A stretch of 64,000 bases of DNA from a bacterium (lineage in GTDB: Bacteria; Krumholzibacteriota; Krumholzibacteriia; LZORAL124-64-63), in contig JADJCK010000006.1 of assembly GCA_016703265.1 (NCBI GenBank), positions 428,053-492,052 of the forward strand, given 5' to 3'. The position numbers were made by a program, and so were the translations under genes. Shown here one piece after another: positions 7,573 to 16,527 of this stretch; within the stretch, counting starts at the first letter, position 1; every line of letters starts with the position of its first letter. The notes under the pieces were generated by a model. That model saw only the letters and a list, made by a program, of their open reading frames with translations, was not told the origin of the DNA and did not search any database.

Positions 7573-7633
7573 CGCGCATGGCGCCCCGGCCGCGACCGGG
7601 GGCCACCGGTGAACCAGCCAGCGGGAGAATCCA

Positions 7634-9346
7634 GTGCAGACGCCCAGCGGCAAGACGTTCGAGCGGACCATCGTCACCAGCGCGCTCCCCTACGCGAACG
7701 GCGACATCCACCTGGGCCACCTGGCGGGCGCCTACCTGCCCGCCGACATCTTCGTGCGCTACCTGCGCCTGCGCGGCGAGCCGGTGCTCTACATCTGCGG
7801 AACCGACGAGTACGGCGTGCCCATCACGCTGGCGGCAGAGAAGCTGGGCATCTCGCCCAAGGAACTGGTCGACCGCAACTACAAGTCGATCAGCGGGAGC
7901 TTCGCCGAGTTCGGCATCTCGTTCGACAACTTCAGCCAGACCAGCCGCGCGGTGCACACGCAGACGAGCCAGGAATTCTTCCTCGACCTGCATGCGCAGG
8001 GACTGCTGGTGCAGAAGTCGACGAAGCAGTTCTACAGCCCGACCCAGCAGCGTTTCCTGGCCGACCGCTACATCGAGGGCACGTGCCCCAAGTGCAAGTC
8101 GGCCGGCGCGCGCGGCGACCAGTGCGAAGCCTGCGGAACGAGCCTCGATCCCACCGAGCTCATCGAGCCGCGCAACGTGCTCGACAACTCGCCGCTGGAG
8201 CTGCGCGACACCACGCACTGGTTCCTGCCGCTGGGCCGCTGGCAGTCGAAGCTGGAAACCTGGCTGGAGAGCCATCCCGAGTGGAAGGACAACGTGCGGC
8301 TCTACTGCCGCGGCTGGTTCCAGGACAAGCTCGACGACCGCGCCGTCACGCGCGACCTGAACTGGGGCGTGCCGGTGCCGCTGCCCGACCACGACGGCAA
8401 GGTGTTCTATGTCTGGTTCGAGGCGCCGATCGGCTACATCTCGGCCACGCGCGAGTGGGCGGCGGCTAGCGGCGATCCCGAGGCATGGCGCACGTGGTGG
8501 CAGGACCCCTCGTCGCGGCTGGTGCACTTCATCGGCAAGGACAACATCTTCTTCCATGCGCTGATGTTCCCGGCCATGCTGATGGTCCACAGCGCCGACT
8601 GGGTGCTGCCCGACAACGTGCCGGCCAACGAGTTCCTCAACCTCGAGGGCCGCAAGCTGTCGACCAGCCGCGGCTTCGCCGTGTGGCTGCCCGAGTACCT
8701 GGCCGCGTTCAAGACCGACCCGCTGCGCTACACGCTGGCGCGCAACCTGCCCGAGACGCGCGACATGAACTTCACCTGGGAGGGCTTCCAGGCGCGCAAC
8801 AACAACGAACTGGGCAACAATTTCGGCAACCTGATCAACCGCGTGCTCACCTTCATCCACAAGTACTTCGAGGGCCGCGTGCCGCAATGGTCGGAAGCGG
8901 CGATGACCGACCTCGACCGCCAGGCGCTGGCCGAGGTTGAAGCCGACCTGGCGAACTGGGCTGCCGCGCTCGAGAAGTTCGAGATCAAGAACGCGATGGA
9001 GGCGGCCTTCCACGCCGGCCAGGTAGGCAACCGGTACTTCGACGAGTCGGCCCCGTTCCGCTCGCGCAAGGACGACCTCGTCCGCTGCGAGCAGAGCCTG
9101 GGAGTGGCGATCCAGATCCTGCGCCTGCTGGCCGTGATGCTGGCGCCGGTGGTGCCGTTCGCCATGGAGAAGGTCTGGGCCTGGCTGGGCCTCGAGACCC
9201 CGCTCTGGCAGGGCGGCTGGGCCGAGACGACCCGCCCCATCCCCGCGGGCCGGCAACTGGGCACGCCGGAGATCCTGTTCCCGCGCGTCGAGGACGACGT
9301 GATCGCGCGCGAAGTCGAACGCCTGAAGAAGCTGACCGGGGAGTAG
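7634..9346 (+). CDS. metG: Methionyl-tRNA synthetase
   Basis: The product has 570 residues and charges tRNA-Met in the cytoplasm. The class I signature HLGH is at 26-29 and the KMSKS-type loop reads KLSTS at 341-345. The connective insertion has four cysteines (151, 154, 164, 167), the zinc-knuckle form. The anticodon-binding segment includes NNNELGNNFGNL and the tRNA helix domain follows. There is no C-terminal EMAP/Trbp111-like domain, so this is the short form. The start is GTG at 7634, seven bases after GGGAG. It is preceded by a terminator and followed within 55 bases by the M3 peptidase, possibly co-transcribed. Confidence 0.96.
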   Translation: MQTPSGKTFERTIVTSALPYANGDIHLGHLAGAYLPADIFVRYLRLRGEPVLYICGTDEYGVPITLAAEKLGISPKELVDRNYKSISGSFAEFGISFDNFSQTSRAVHTQTSQEFFLDLHAQGLLVQKSTKQFYSPTQQRFLADRYIEGTCPKCKSAGARGDQCEACGTSLDPTELIEPRNVLDNSPLELRDTTHWFLPLGRWQSKLETWLESHPEWKDNVRLYCRGWFQDKLDDRAVTRDLNWGVPVPLPDHDGKVFYVWFEAPIGYISATREWAAASGDPEAWRTWWQDPSSRLVHFIGKDNIFFHALMFPAMLMVHSADWVLPDNVPANEFLNLEGRKLSTSRGFAVWLPEYLAAFKTDPLRYTLARNLPETRDMNFTWEGFQARNNNELGNNFGNLINRVLTFIHKYFEGRVPQWSEAAMTDLDRQALAEVEADLANWAAALEKFEIKNAMEAAFHAGQVGNRYFDESAPFRSRKDDLVRCEQSLGVAIQILRLLAVMLAPVVPFAMEKVWAWLGLETPLWQGGWAETTRPIPAGRQLGTPEILFPRVEDDVIAREVERLKKLTGE

Positions 9347-9400
9347 CCGCCGACACGGCCGCTTCCGAACCCTGCCCCCGACCGCCAAGGAGTGCCATCC

Positions 9401-11521
9401 ATGGTCCGCCACCTCGTGCCCGGCCTGCTGGGCCTGGCCTTCTGCTGCGCCTTCGCCGACACCGGCGCCGGCGCCACCGCCCCGAATCCCCTGCTCGAGC
9501 CCAGCGGCCTGCCGTTGGGGGCGCCGGCTTTCGACCGCATCGCCGACGGGGACTTCGCGCCCGCCTTTGCCGCGGCCATGCAGGCCCATCGCGACGAACT
9601 GGCCGCCATCGCCAACGATCCGGCGGCGCCCGACTTCGAGAACACCCTGGTCGCACTGGAGAAGGCCGGCTGGCAGCTGCGCCACGTGAACCTCGTGTTC
9701 AACGCGCTGACGTCGGCCAACACGAACCCCGTCCTGCAGGCGGTGCAGCAGGACATCGCCGCGAAACTGGCGGCCCATCGCGACGCCCTGTTCCTCGACG
9801 GGAAGCTGTTCGCGCGCGTCGAGGCCGTCCACGCGCGCCGGGACGCGCTCGGGCTCGACCCCGAGTCGGCGCACCTGCTGGAGTACTACCATCGCGCGTT
9901 CGTCCACGCCGGCGCGCGCCTGGGCGAGGCCGACAAGGCAGCCCTCAAGGCCCTGAACGAGCAGGAAGCCGCCCTCAGCACGCAGTTTGCGATCCGCCTG
10001 CTGGAGGCCACGAAGCAGTCGGCACTGGTGGTCGACGGCGCGGAGGCCCTGGCCGGCCTGCCCGCCGCGGAGATCACGGCCGCGGCGGTCGACGCCGAGG
10101 CGCGCGGCCTGGCGGGCAAGTGGCTGGTGCCGCTCCGCAACACGACGCAACAGCCGCTGCTGTCGGTGCTGACCGACCGCGGCACGCGCGAGAAGCTGTT
10201 TGCAGCCTCGTGGAACCGGGCCTGCCGCGGCGACAGCACCGACACCCGCCCGCTGGTGGCCGAAATCGCCGCCCTGCGCGCGCGCAAGGCGGGCCTGCTC
10301 GGCTTTCCCAGCTACGCGGCCTGGGTGCTCGAGGACCAGATGGCGGGCAAGCCGGAGGCCGTCAGCGCATTCCTGAAGCGCCTGGCCCCGCCGGCCACCG
10401 CGAACGCGAAGCGCGAGGCGGCCGTCATCCAGCAGCTGGTTGACGGGCAGGGCGGCGGCTTCACGGTGGCGCCGTGGGACTGGGATTTCCATGCCGAGCA
10501 GGTGCGCAAGGCGAAGTACGACCTCGATGCGGCCGCGCTGGAGCCGTACTTCGAGCTGGGACGCGTGCTGCAGGACGGCGTCTTCTTCGCCGCGACGCAG
10601 CTGTACGGCCTGACGTTCCGCGAACGCCACGACCTGCCCGTGTACCACCCGGACGTGCGCGCCTTCGACGTGATCGACCGCGACGGCTCGCAGCTGGCGC
10701 TGTTCTACGGCGACTTCTTCGCGCGCGACAACAAGAACGGCGGCGCCTGGATGGACAACCTCGTCCTGCAGGCCGGCCTGTTCGGGACGAAGCCCGTCAT
10801 CTACAACGTCTGCAACTTCCGCAAGCCGGCAGCCGGCCAGCCGGCCCTCGTCAGCCTGGACGACGTGATGACGATGTTCCACGAATTCGGGCACGCCCTG
10901 CACGGGATGTTCGCCAGCCAGCAGTATCCCAGCCTGTCGGGGACCTACGTGGCGCGCGATTTCGTCGAACTGCCGTCGCAGATCAACGAGCACTGGGCGC
11001 TGGAACCCGAGGTGTTCTCGCGCTACGCCGTGCACTACAGGACGGGCGCGCCGATGCCTGCCGAGCTGGCGGAGCGCATCCGCACCTCGACCACCTTCAA
11101 CCAGGGCTATGCGCTGACGGAACTGCTGGCTGCCGCACAACTGGACATGAGTTGGCACTCGCTGCCGGCCGGTGCAACCGGCCCCGATGTCGATGCCTTC
11201 GAGACGGCGGCGCTCGCACAGGCCGGCGTGGACCTGCCGCAGGTGCCGACGCGCTACCGGTCGAGCTACTTCCGCCACATCTTCGGCGGCGAGTACGCGG
11301 CCGGCTACTACGCCTACCTCTGGGCCGAGATGCTCGACAACGACGCCTTCGCCTGGTTCAAGGAGAACGGCGGCCTGACGCGCGCGAACGGCGACCGTTT
11401 CCGTGCGCTGATCCTCGCCCGCGGCAACACGGAGGACTATGCGACGATGTTCCGCGAGTTCCGCGGCCGCGACCCGGAGATCGGGCCGATGCTGGCGCAC
11501 CGGGGCATCGCGACGCCGTAG
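9401..11521 (+). CDS. dcp: M3-family peptidyl-dipeptidase, exported
   Basis: The product has 706 residues. The zinc site HEFGH is at 494-498, within MTMFHEFGHALHGMF, characteristic of peptidyl-dipeptidase Dcp/oligopeptidase A enzymes, which cut dipeptides from peptide C-termini. The N-terminus has a signal-like stretch (VPGLLGLAFCCAFADTGAG), suggesting a periplasmic enzyme; Cys residues at the end of the hydrophobic core could also mark a lipoprotein, though no clean lipobox is seen. The ATG at 9401 lies 8 bases after AAGGAG; an in-frame GTG nine bases upstream is inside the ribosome site. YNVCNF, GTYVARDFVELPSQINEHW and AGYYAYLWAEM are family-typical. Confidence 0.92.
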   Translation: MVRHLVPGLLGLAFCCAFADTGAGATAPNPLLEPSGLPLGAPAFDRIADGDFAPAFAAAMQAHRDELAAIANDPAAPDFENTLVALEKAGWQLRHVNLVFNALTSANTNPVLQAVQQDIAAKLAAHRDALFLDGKLFARVEAVHARRDALGLDPESAHLLEYYHRAFVHAGARLGEADKAALKALNEQEAALSTQFAIRLLEATKQSALVVDGAEALAGLPAAEITAAAVDAEARGLAGKWLVPLRNTTQQPLLSVLTDRGTREKLFAASWNRACRGDSTDTRPLVAEIAALRARKAGLLGFPSYAAWVLEDQMAGKPEAVSAFLKRLAPPATANAKREAAVIQQLVDGQGGGFTVAPWDWDFHAEQVRKAKYDLDAAALEPYFELGRVLQDGVFFAATQLYGLTFRERHDLPVYHPDVRAFDVIDRDGSQLALFYGDFFARDNKNGGAWMDNLVLQAGLFGTKPVIYNVCNFRKPAAGQPALVSLDDVMTMFHEFGHALHGMFASQQYPSLSGTYVARDFVELPSQINEHWALEPEVFSRYAVHYRTGAPMPAELAERIRTSTTFNQGYALTELLAAAQLDMSWHSLPAGATGPDVDAFETAALAQAGVDLPQVPTRYRSSYFRHIFGGEYAAGYYAYLWAEMLDNDAFAWFKENGGLTRANGDRFRALILARGNTEDYATMFREFRGRDPEIGPMLAHRGIATP

Positions 11522-11571
11522 TCATGGTTCGAAGGCGGCGCTGACGTCGGCGTCTGTGCGAAAGCGATGAA

Positions 11572-11597
11572 GAGGGCCCGGGACTCCCCGGGCCCTC
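11572..11597. terminator. Bidirectional hairpin terminator
   Basis: A perfect 11-bp stem, GAGGGCCCGGG/CCCGGGCCCTC, with an ACTC loop lies midway between the convergent dcp and adenosine deaminase genes. No T-tract. Confidence 0.6.
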
Positions 11598-11646
11598 ATG
11601 CGTGAAATCGGACTCAGTCAGGCGAAAGGCGGAACAGCAAGCGCGC

Positions 11647-12657
11647 TCAGCGCGGCGCGAACATCGCACCCGCCGCCGACCGGGCCATCCACTGCTCATC
11701 GCTGTCGGTGAGCCCGAGTTCGCGACGCGCCGCCGCGTACTCGCCCCGCAGGTCCAGCCCGAACAGCGTGCGGTCGTCGGTGTTCAGGCAGCACGGCACG
11801 CCCGCGTCGAGGAACGCGCGCAACGGGTGTGCGGCCAGCGAGGGCAGCGCCCCGGTGGCCACGTTGCTGCGGGGACAGAGTTCGACGAACACGCCGCTGG
11901 CCGCCAGATCGCGCAGCAGCGCCGGGTCGTCGGCGGCGGCCAGGCCGTGTCCGATCCGCATGGCGCCGCAGTCGTCGACAGCCTGGCGGATCGAGTCGCG
12001 CGCGGCCTCGCCCATCGACGTCACCTCGCCTGCATGGATGCTCACGCCGAGTCCCTCGGCCCGCACGGCGGCGAACAGCGGCGCGAACGCGGCCGCCGGA
12101 CCGTTCACCTCGTCGCCGCCCAGCCCGAAGCCGACAACGCCCTGGGCGCGACCGGCCCTGGCTGCGGCCTCCCAGGCGCGCCAGGCGGCATCCGTGCCGA
12201 ACTGGCGCACCGCGTCGGGCAGCCAGCGCAGCGTGACTCCATGCGCCTCCTGCGCGGACTGCGAGGCTTCCCAGAGGGCCGCCTGCACCGGGCCGGGATC
12301 GATGCCGCGCACCAGCAGCACGCCGTAGGCGACCGACACCTCGGCGTAGGCCACGCCGTCGTCGCGCAACTGGATTGCCAGGTCCTCGGCCAGTTCGTGG
12401 AAGTCGCGTGGCGTGCGCATGACGCTCGTCACGCGCTTGTAGAGGTCGAGGAAGCCGTGGAAGCCGTCGAAGATGACCGCCTGCCCGGACGGGTCCAGGC
12501 AGGCGTCGGCGAGGTCGGGCCGGGCGTGGCGTTCGGCCAGGGTCCGCAGGCGCGCGGGCGTGACCGAACCCTCGAGGTGCGTGTGCAGCTCGATACGACC
12601 GGAAACCGGGGCACGGCCGCCCTTCAGGGGTTCGCGGGCGGCCGTCCCGTCGTTCAT
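11647..12657 (-). CDS. add: Adenosine deaminase-family amidohydrolase
   Basis: The product has 336 residues. Metal and catalytic motifs of the adenosine deaminase fold are present: HTHLEGS (His25, His27), SIHAGE (His208, Glu211), RIGHG and LNTDD (Asp294, Asp295). It hydrolyses adenosine or a related 6-aminopurine nucleoside to the 6-oxo form. Related enzymes act on aminodeoxyfutalosine or adenine, and the substrate cannot be fixed here. The ATG overlaps the stop of the upstream FG-GAP gene (ATGA), an odd coupling of a cytoplasmic purine enzyme to a secreted protein. The convergent terminator at 11572 ends the unit. Confidence 0.86.
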   Translation of the reverse strand: MNDGTAAREPLKGGRAPVSGRIELHTHLEGSVTPARLRTLAERHARPDLADACLDPSGQAVIFDGFHGFLDLYKRVTSVMRTPRDFHELAEDLAIQLRDDGVAYAEVSVAYGVLLVRGIDPGPVQAALWEASQSAQEAHGVTLRWLPDAVRQFGTDAAWRAWEAAARAGRAQGVVGFGLGGDEVNGPAAAFAPLFAAVRAEGLGVSIHAGEVTSMGEAARDSIRQAVDDCGAMRIGHGLAAADDPALLRDLAASGVFVELCPRSNVATGALPSLAAHPLRAFLDAGVPCCLNTDDRTLFGLDLRGEYAAARRELGLTDSDEQWMARSAAGAMFAPR

Positions 12658-14726
12658 CGCACCAGCGTCAGGCGTCGGCTGCGCGTGCCTTCGGGCGAAT
12701 GCGCCGTCAGGAAGTACACACCCTCGGCCACGTTCCGGCCCGATTCATCGCGGCCGTCCCAGCCCGCCTCCATCCAGGCGCCGGTGCCGCTGCCGGCGTA
12801 CAGGTGCCGCACCAGGCGGCCGCGCAGGTCGAAGACGTTGACCTGGAGGTCGTCGCCGGCCAGCGCGCGGAAGCGCAGCGCCACTTGGGCGCTGCTGCTG
12901 GGGTTCGGGTAGGCGCCCACGGCCAGGCCGAAGACCGGCGCGGCGCCTGCGGGTCCAGCCAGGTCCGCCAGCACCAGCGTGCGGCCGTCGAGCGTGACCG
13001 CCTCGACGGCATAGGAGAGGCCGCCGCCCGGCGGCGGTGTCGCCGGGCCGGGATCGGTGAAAGCGTAGCTGCGGCCGTCGCAGGTCAGCCGGCCGGGCTG
13101 CGCTCCACCGGCCACCGCGGCGCCGGACCAGAGGGTGGCCGTCGCCACCTGGCGCCCGTGCCCGTCAAGCGTGCGCCGGGTCAGGTCCAGGCCGGCGATG
13201 TTGCCGGCGGGCTCGGCCAGCGCGAAGGCCAGGTCCACCTGGCCGCCGCTGCCGTCGGGGGCCCAGACGGCGCGCCAGGACTGCATCTCGGCGGCCACGG
13301 GCCCGATGCTGCTGTGCCGCAGGTGCACGAAGCCTGCCGTCGCGTTGGTCGGGTGGCTGTTGCCCCCCGGTGCGGCCACGGCGATGTCCCACAGGCTGTC
13401 GCCGTCGAAATCGCCCAGGGAAGACACGGCTTCGCCGTAGCGGTCGTCGGCGGCGGTGCCGGCCATCAGGGGCAGGTTCGGCAGGTCATCGAGGCCGGCT
13501 GCCGTCGCCTGGCTGGCCTGTCCGCCGCGGTACACGTAGGCGCGGCCGGCGTCCGTGGCGCCCTGGTTGGAACCGGGCGCGCCGATCAGCAGGTCATCGG
13601 CGCTGGTGCCGTCATAGTCGCGTGCGCGCGCCAGCGACCAGCCGAGGAAGTCGCCCGCCGCTTCCCCGCCCACCGAACGGTCTCCGGTGGTGGACGGAAT
13701 GGCAGCGCCGAAGATGATCTCGACGCGGCCGGCCTCGGCAGCGCCCTGGTTGCAATAGGGCGCCCCGATGGCGAGGTCGTCGAAGCTGTCGGCATTCCAG
13801 CGACCGGCGTTGCGCACGGCGTAGCCGTACTGGGCGTCGGCCTTCGAAGCCGAGCCGATGCCCGCCGCGAAGTCGGCGACGGTGTTCGGCGTGGCGCCGC
13901 CCAGCGCGCCTTCGAACACGTAGACGGCGCCGGCTCGCGACCCGCCGTGCGTGTTGTTGAGCGGAGCGCCGACGGCCACGCAGTCCTCGTTGCCGGCCAG
14001 GAAGTTGCCTGCGTCGCTGACCGCCCAGCCGAAGTTATCGTTCGCGATCTCGCCGAGCAGGCGCGTGGCGTTGGCCAGGTTGGTGCTCGGGCCGCCGGTG
14101 GCGCCGTAGATGACGTAGGCCGCGCCGGCGTTCTGGGCGGCGCTGTCGTGGAGCGGTGCGCCGACGATGAAGTCGTCGCGGCCGTCACCGTCGAAATCGC
14201 CGGCCGCAGAGACCGACCAGCCGAAGCGGTCGCCGCCCACCTGCCCGTTGATGATCACGTCGGCCTGGGCGACGGCGGTGCCGGACGCGAGGCTCTCGCC
14301 GTAGAACACGTAGACCCGGCCGGCGTCGGCGCCGCTGTTGTCGGCCAGGGGCGCCCCGACCGCGAAATCGGCCTTGCCGCCGTTGTTGACATCGCCGATC
14401 CGGGCCACCGACCAGCCGAAATTCTCGTTCGACGCGCCGGTCCAGGCCAGGTCCGGGGCCACCGGCAGGCCGGTGCCGCCGTGCCAGAAAAACACCTCGC
14501 CGTCGGCTGTCACGGCGCTGGGAATACCGACCAGGAACTCCCAGCGGCCATCGGCGTTGATATCCTCAAGTTCGCTCATCGCAGAGCCGAACTGGTCACC
14601 AGCAGATCCCGACGCATCGCTCAGATAGCCGTCCGCCCGCGCGGAGGCTGCGGCCAGGACGCAGGCGAGGAAAAATCCCCGACTTCCGGGCCCGGCACGG
14701 CGATTGCCTGTCAACGGTCGAAACAA
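12654..14726 (-). CDS. Secreted FG-GAP (integrin-alpha-like) repeat protein with FlgD-like C-terminal module
   Basis: The product is about 690 residues from a TTG at 14726, chosen because AGGAGG sits 7 bases upstream and yields a signal peptide (GSRGFFLACVLAAASARA); the frame is open 96 bases further to an ATG at 14822 without a site. After the signal, six to seven FG-GAP blades repeat FGWSV, GDxxxDGxxDF and VGAP with calcium-type Asp/Asn/Gly loops, predicting a seven-bladed propeller. The last about 85 residues (YPNPSSS, VNVFDLRGRLVRHLYAG, WDGRDESGRNVAEGVYFL) form the FlgD Ig-like/secretion-tail module common on secreted proteins of FCB-like and related phyla. Likely cell surface or extracellular. 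Confidence 0.85.
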   Translation of the reverse strand: MFRPLTGNRRAGPGSRGFFLACVLAAASARADGYLSDASGSAGDQFGSAMSELEDINADGRWEFLVGIPSAVTADGEVFFWHGGTGLPVAPDLAWTGASNENFGWSVARIGDVNNGGKADFAVGAPLADNSGADAGRVYVFYGESLASGTAVAQADVIINGQVGGDRFGWSVSAAGDFDGDGRDDFIVGAPLHDSAAQNAGAAYVIYGATGGPSTNLANATRLLGEIANDNFGWAVSDAGNFLAGNEDCVAVGAPLNNTHGGSRAGAVYVFEGALGGATPNTVADFAAGIGSASKADAQYGYAVRNAGRWNADSFDDLAIGAPYCNQGAAEAGRVEIIFGAAIPSTTGDRSVGGEAAGDFLGWSLARARDYDGTSADDLLIGAPGSNQGATDAGRAYVYRGGQASQATAAGLDDLPNLPLMAGTAADDRYGEAVSSLGDFDGDSLWDIAVAAPGGNSHPTNATAGFVHLRHSSIGPVAAEMQSWRAVWAPDGSGGQVDLAFALAEPAGNIAGLDLTRRTLDGHGRQVATATLWSGAAVAGGAQPGRLTCDGRSYAFTDPGPATPPPGGGLSYAVEAVTLDGRTLVLADLAGPAGAAPVFGLAVGAYPNPSSSAQVALRFRALAGDDLQVNVFDLRGRLVRHLYAGSGTGAWMEAGWDGRDESGRNVAEGVYFLTAHSPEGTRSRRLTLVR

Positions 14727-14858
14727 GACCGAACCTCCTGATTTCGCGGCAAATTGCCCGGCGCGACAGCCCAACCGACGGTACGGCTGGCGTTTTGACG
14801 GCCACAGGCGCGAGTCGGGCACTATGATAACACGGGTGCGGGGTGGGGTGACAGGCTC

Positions 14859-16484
14859 ATGAGTGGGGAAAAACCGGTCCCTGAGGGGAGAAACCCCTTG
14901 CCCGGCCCCCCGGTGGGCATGCAGATTTCAACCTTGGACACGGTCACGCCCGACCGGCAGCGCGGAGGATGGAACCTGAAAGTACGTATTCAAATACCAC
15001 GGCTCCCCGGGGCCCCGAGGCGGCGGCTGAAACCCCTCCTGGCTTCCTCGGTGCTCGGTGGCGCGGCGGCAGCCGTCTGGGCCCTCAGCGGGCAGGCGCC
15101 GCACCAGGATGTGGTCACGGCCGGCTATGATATCTCGCGGGCCGTCGAATCCACGCTCGACATCCCCCCCCTCCTGCCGGAACTCAACCTGAAGCTCAGC
15201 CACCCGGAAGCGGCCGACCTGGCCGGCTCCTATGTGCGCCACGCGTCGTACGAAACCAAGGCAGGCGCTACGGAGCCCGCACCGGCTGACGCCGGTGGCG
15301 GCGAGGGCGAATTGCGCATTGCGCGTGGCCAGAGCTTCTACGATGCCCTGGCGGCGCACGGCGCCGACCACGACGACATCCTCGAACTGGTCCGCGTCTG
15401 CAAGCCGTTCCGCAACCTGCGCGCCGTGAGCGCCGGCGAGCTGTTCCGCGTGCAGATCGGCGCCGGCGGCCGGTTGCAGTCGCTCGGCTTCGACCTCGAC
15501 GAGGAGAGCTTCGTCACGTTCGTCCGCGAAGGCGAATCGTACGTGCGCGAGGACGGCACCTACCCCGTGCAGCGTCGTTACCGCGGGCTCAACGGCTCCA
15601 TCAAGGGTTCGCTGATCGCGAGCCTCGATCGGCTCGATGCACCGGCGGCGCTGGCGCCCAAGCTGGCGGACATCCTCGGCTGGGACATCGATTTCCGCCG
15701 TGACCTGCGCGAAGGCGACACGTTCCGCATCCTCTACGAAGAGGTCTGGCGCGACGACCGGCTGGTGCGCTCCGGCGCGATACAGGCCGTGGAGTTCACC
15801 AGTCGCGGCAAGACGCGGCACGCGTTCCTGTTCGATGACGGCACCGGTGACCCGGGCTATTTCGACCTGACCGGCGGCAGCATGCAGAAGTCGCTGATGC
15901 GGGCGCCGCTGCAGTACTCGCGCATCAGCAGCGACTTCTCGTACCGCCGCTTCCACCCGGTGCTGGGCAAGATGATGCCCCATCTGGGCATCGACTACGC
16001 GGCGCCGCTGGGCACGCCGGTCAAGGCGGCCGGTGACGGCGTGGTGCTGGCCGCGGCATCGAAGGGCGGCAACGGGCGTTACGTCCACATTCGCCACGCG
16101 AACAAGAATCTCGAGACGTACTACCTGCACCTGTCGAAGTTCGGCAAGGGCATCAAGTCGGGCGCGCGCGTGCAGCAGGGCCAGGTCATCGGCTATGTGG
16201 GCGCCACGGGCTACGCGACAGGCCCGCACCTGGACTACCGCATCAAGATGAACGGCAAGTTCGTCAACCCGCGCACGATCAAGGCGCCGGCTGCCGAGCC
16301 GCTGAGCGGTGTGCGGCAGGCCCGCTACCGCGACCACGCCGAGCAGCTGGCAGCGACGATCGCCGCCCTGCCGCCCCAGGAGTCAACGCTCGTGCCGACG
16401 CTGTATGCGGGTACGCCGCCGGGATGGCTGGGCGCTACCTATGCTGCGGCTGACCTGCCGACGGTAGTACGTGCGGTGAACTGA
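14859..16484 (+). CDS. M23-family murein endopeptidase-like protein
   Basis: The frame gives 541 residues from ATG 14859. There is no convincing ribosome site there or at ATG 14919. A CTG at 14976, 7 bases after GGAGG, would give MKVRIQIPRLPG, a basic segment and then a signal/anchor helix (LASSVLGGAAAAVWAL), so the true start may be this CTG. The middle part (RIARGQSFYDALAAHGADH, then GELFRVQI) matches the N-terminal domain of Csd3/MepM-type enzymes. The C-terminal M23 domain has HLGID and GPHLDYRI: the usual HxH reads HLD, a variant seen in a subgroup. Predicted periplasmic, acting on peptidoglycan cross-links. Confidence 0.85.
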   Translation: MSGEKPVPEGRNPLPGPPVGMQISTLDTVTPDRQRGGWNLKVRIQIPRLPGAPRRRLKPLLASSVLGGAAAAVWALSGQAPHQDVVTAGYDISRAVESTLDIPPLLPELNLKLSHPEAADLAGSYVRHASYETKAGATEPAPADAGGGEGELRIARGQSFYDALAAHGADHDDILELVRVCKPFRNLRAVSAGELFRVQIGAGGRLQSLGFDLDEESFVTFVREGESYVREDGTYPVQRRYRGLNGSIKGSLIASLDRLDAPAALAPKLADILGWDIDFRRDLREGDTFRILYEEVWRDDRLVRSGAIQAVEFTSRGKTRHAFLFDDGTGDPGYFDLTGGSMQKSLMRAPLQYSRISSDFSYRRFHPVLGKMMPHLGIDYAAPLGTPVKAAGDGVVLAAASKGGNGRYVHIRHANKNLETYYLHLSKFGKGIKSGARVQQGQVIGYVGATGYATGPHLDYRIKMNGKFVNPRTIKAPAAEPLSGVRQARYRDHAEQLAATIAALPPQESTLVPTLYAGTPPGWLGATYAAADLPTVVRAVN

Positions 16485-16500
16485 AGTCCGTCCGAAGGCC

Positions 16501-16519
16501 TGCGGCACCGTATGCCGCA
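16501..16519. terminator. Small hairpin between convergent genes
   Basis: A 7-bp stem TGCGGCA/TGCCGCA with a CCGTA loop lies in the 43-base gap between the M23 gene and the convergent DUF4340 gene. Confidence 0.45.
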
Positions 16520-16527
16520 CCGTGGGA

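Noticed and set aside
7496..11500. A 1334-codon minus-strand open frame over metG and dcp
   Set aside because: Antisense shadow of two clear enzymes; no ribosome site or recognisable motif.
14727..14822. Longer start (ATG 14822) for the FG-GAP protein
   Set aside because: It would put 32 residues before the signal peptide; AGGAGG with a TTG at 14726 fits far better.
14805..14830. Divergent promoters around TATGAT between the FG-GAP and M23 genes
   Set aside because: The -10-like boxes on both strands lack a -35 box at 16-18 bases, so I did not list them.
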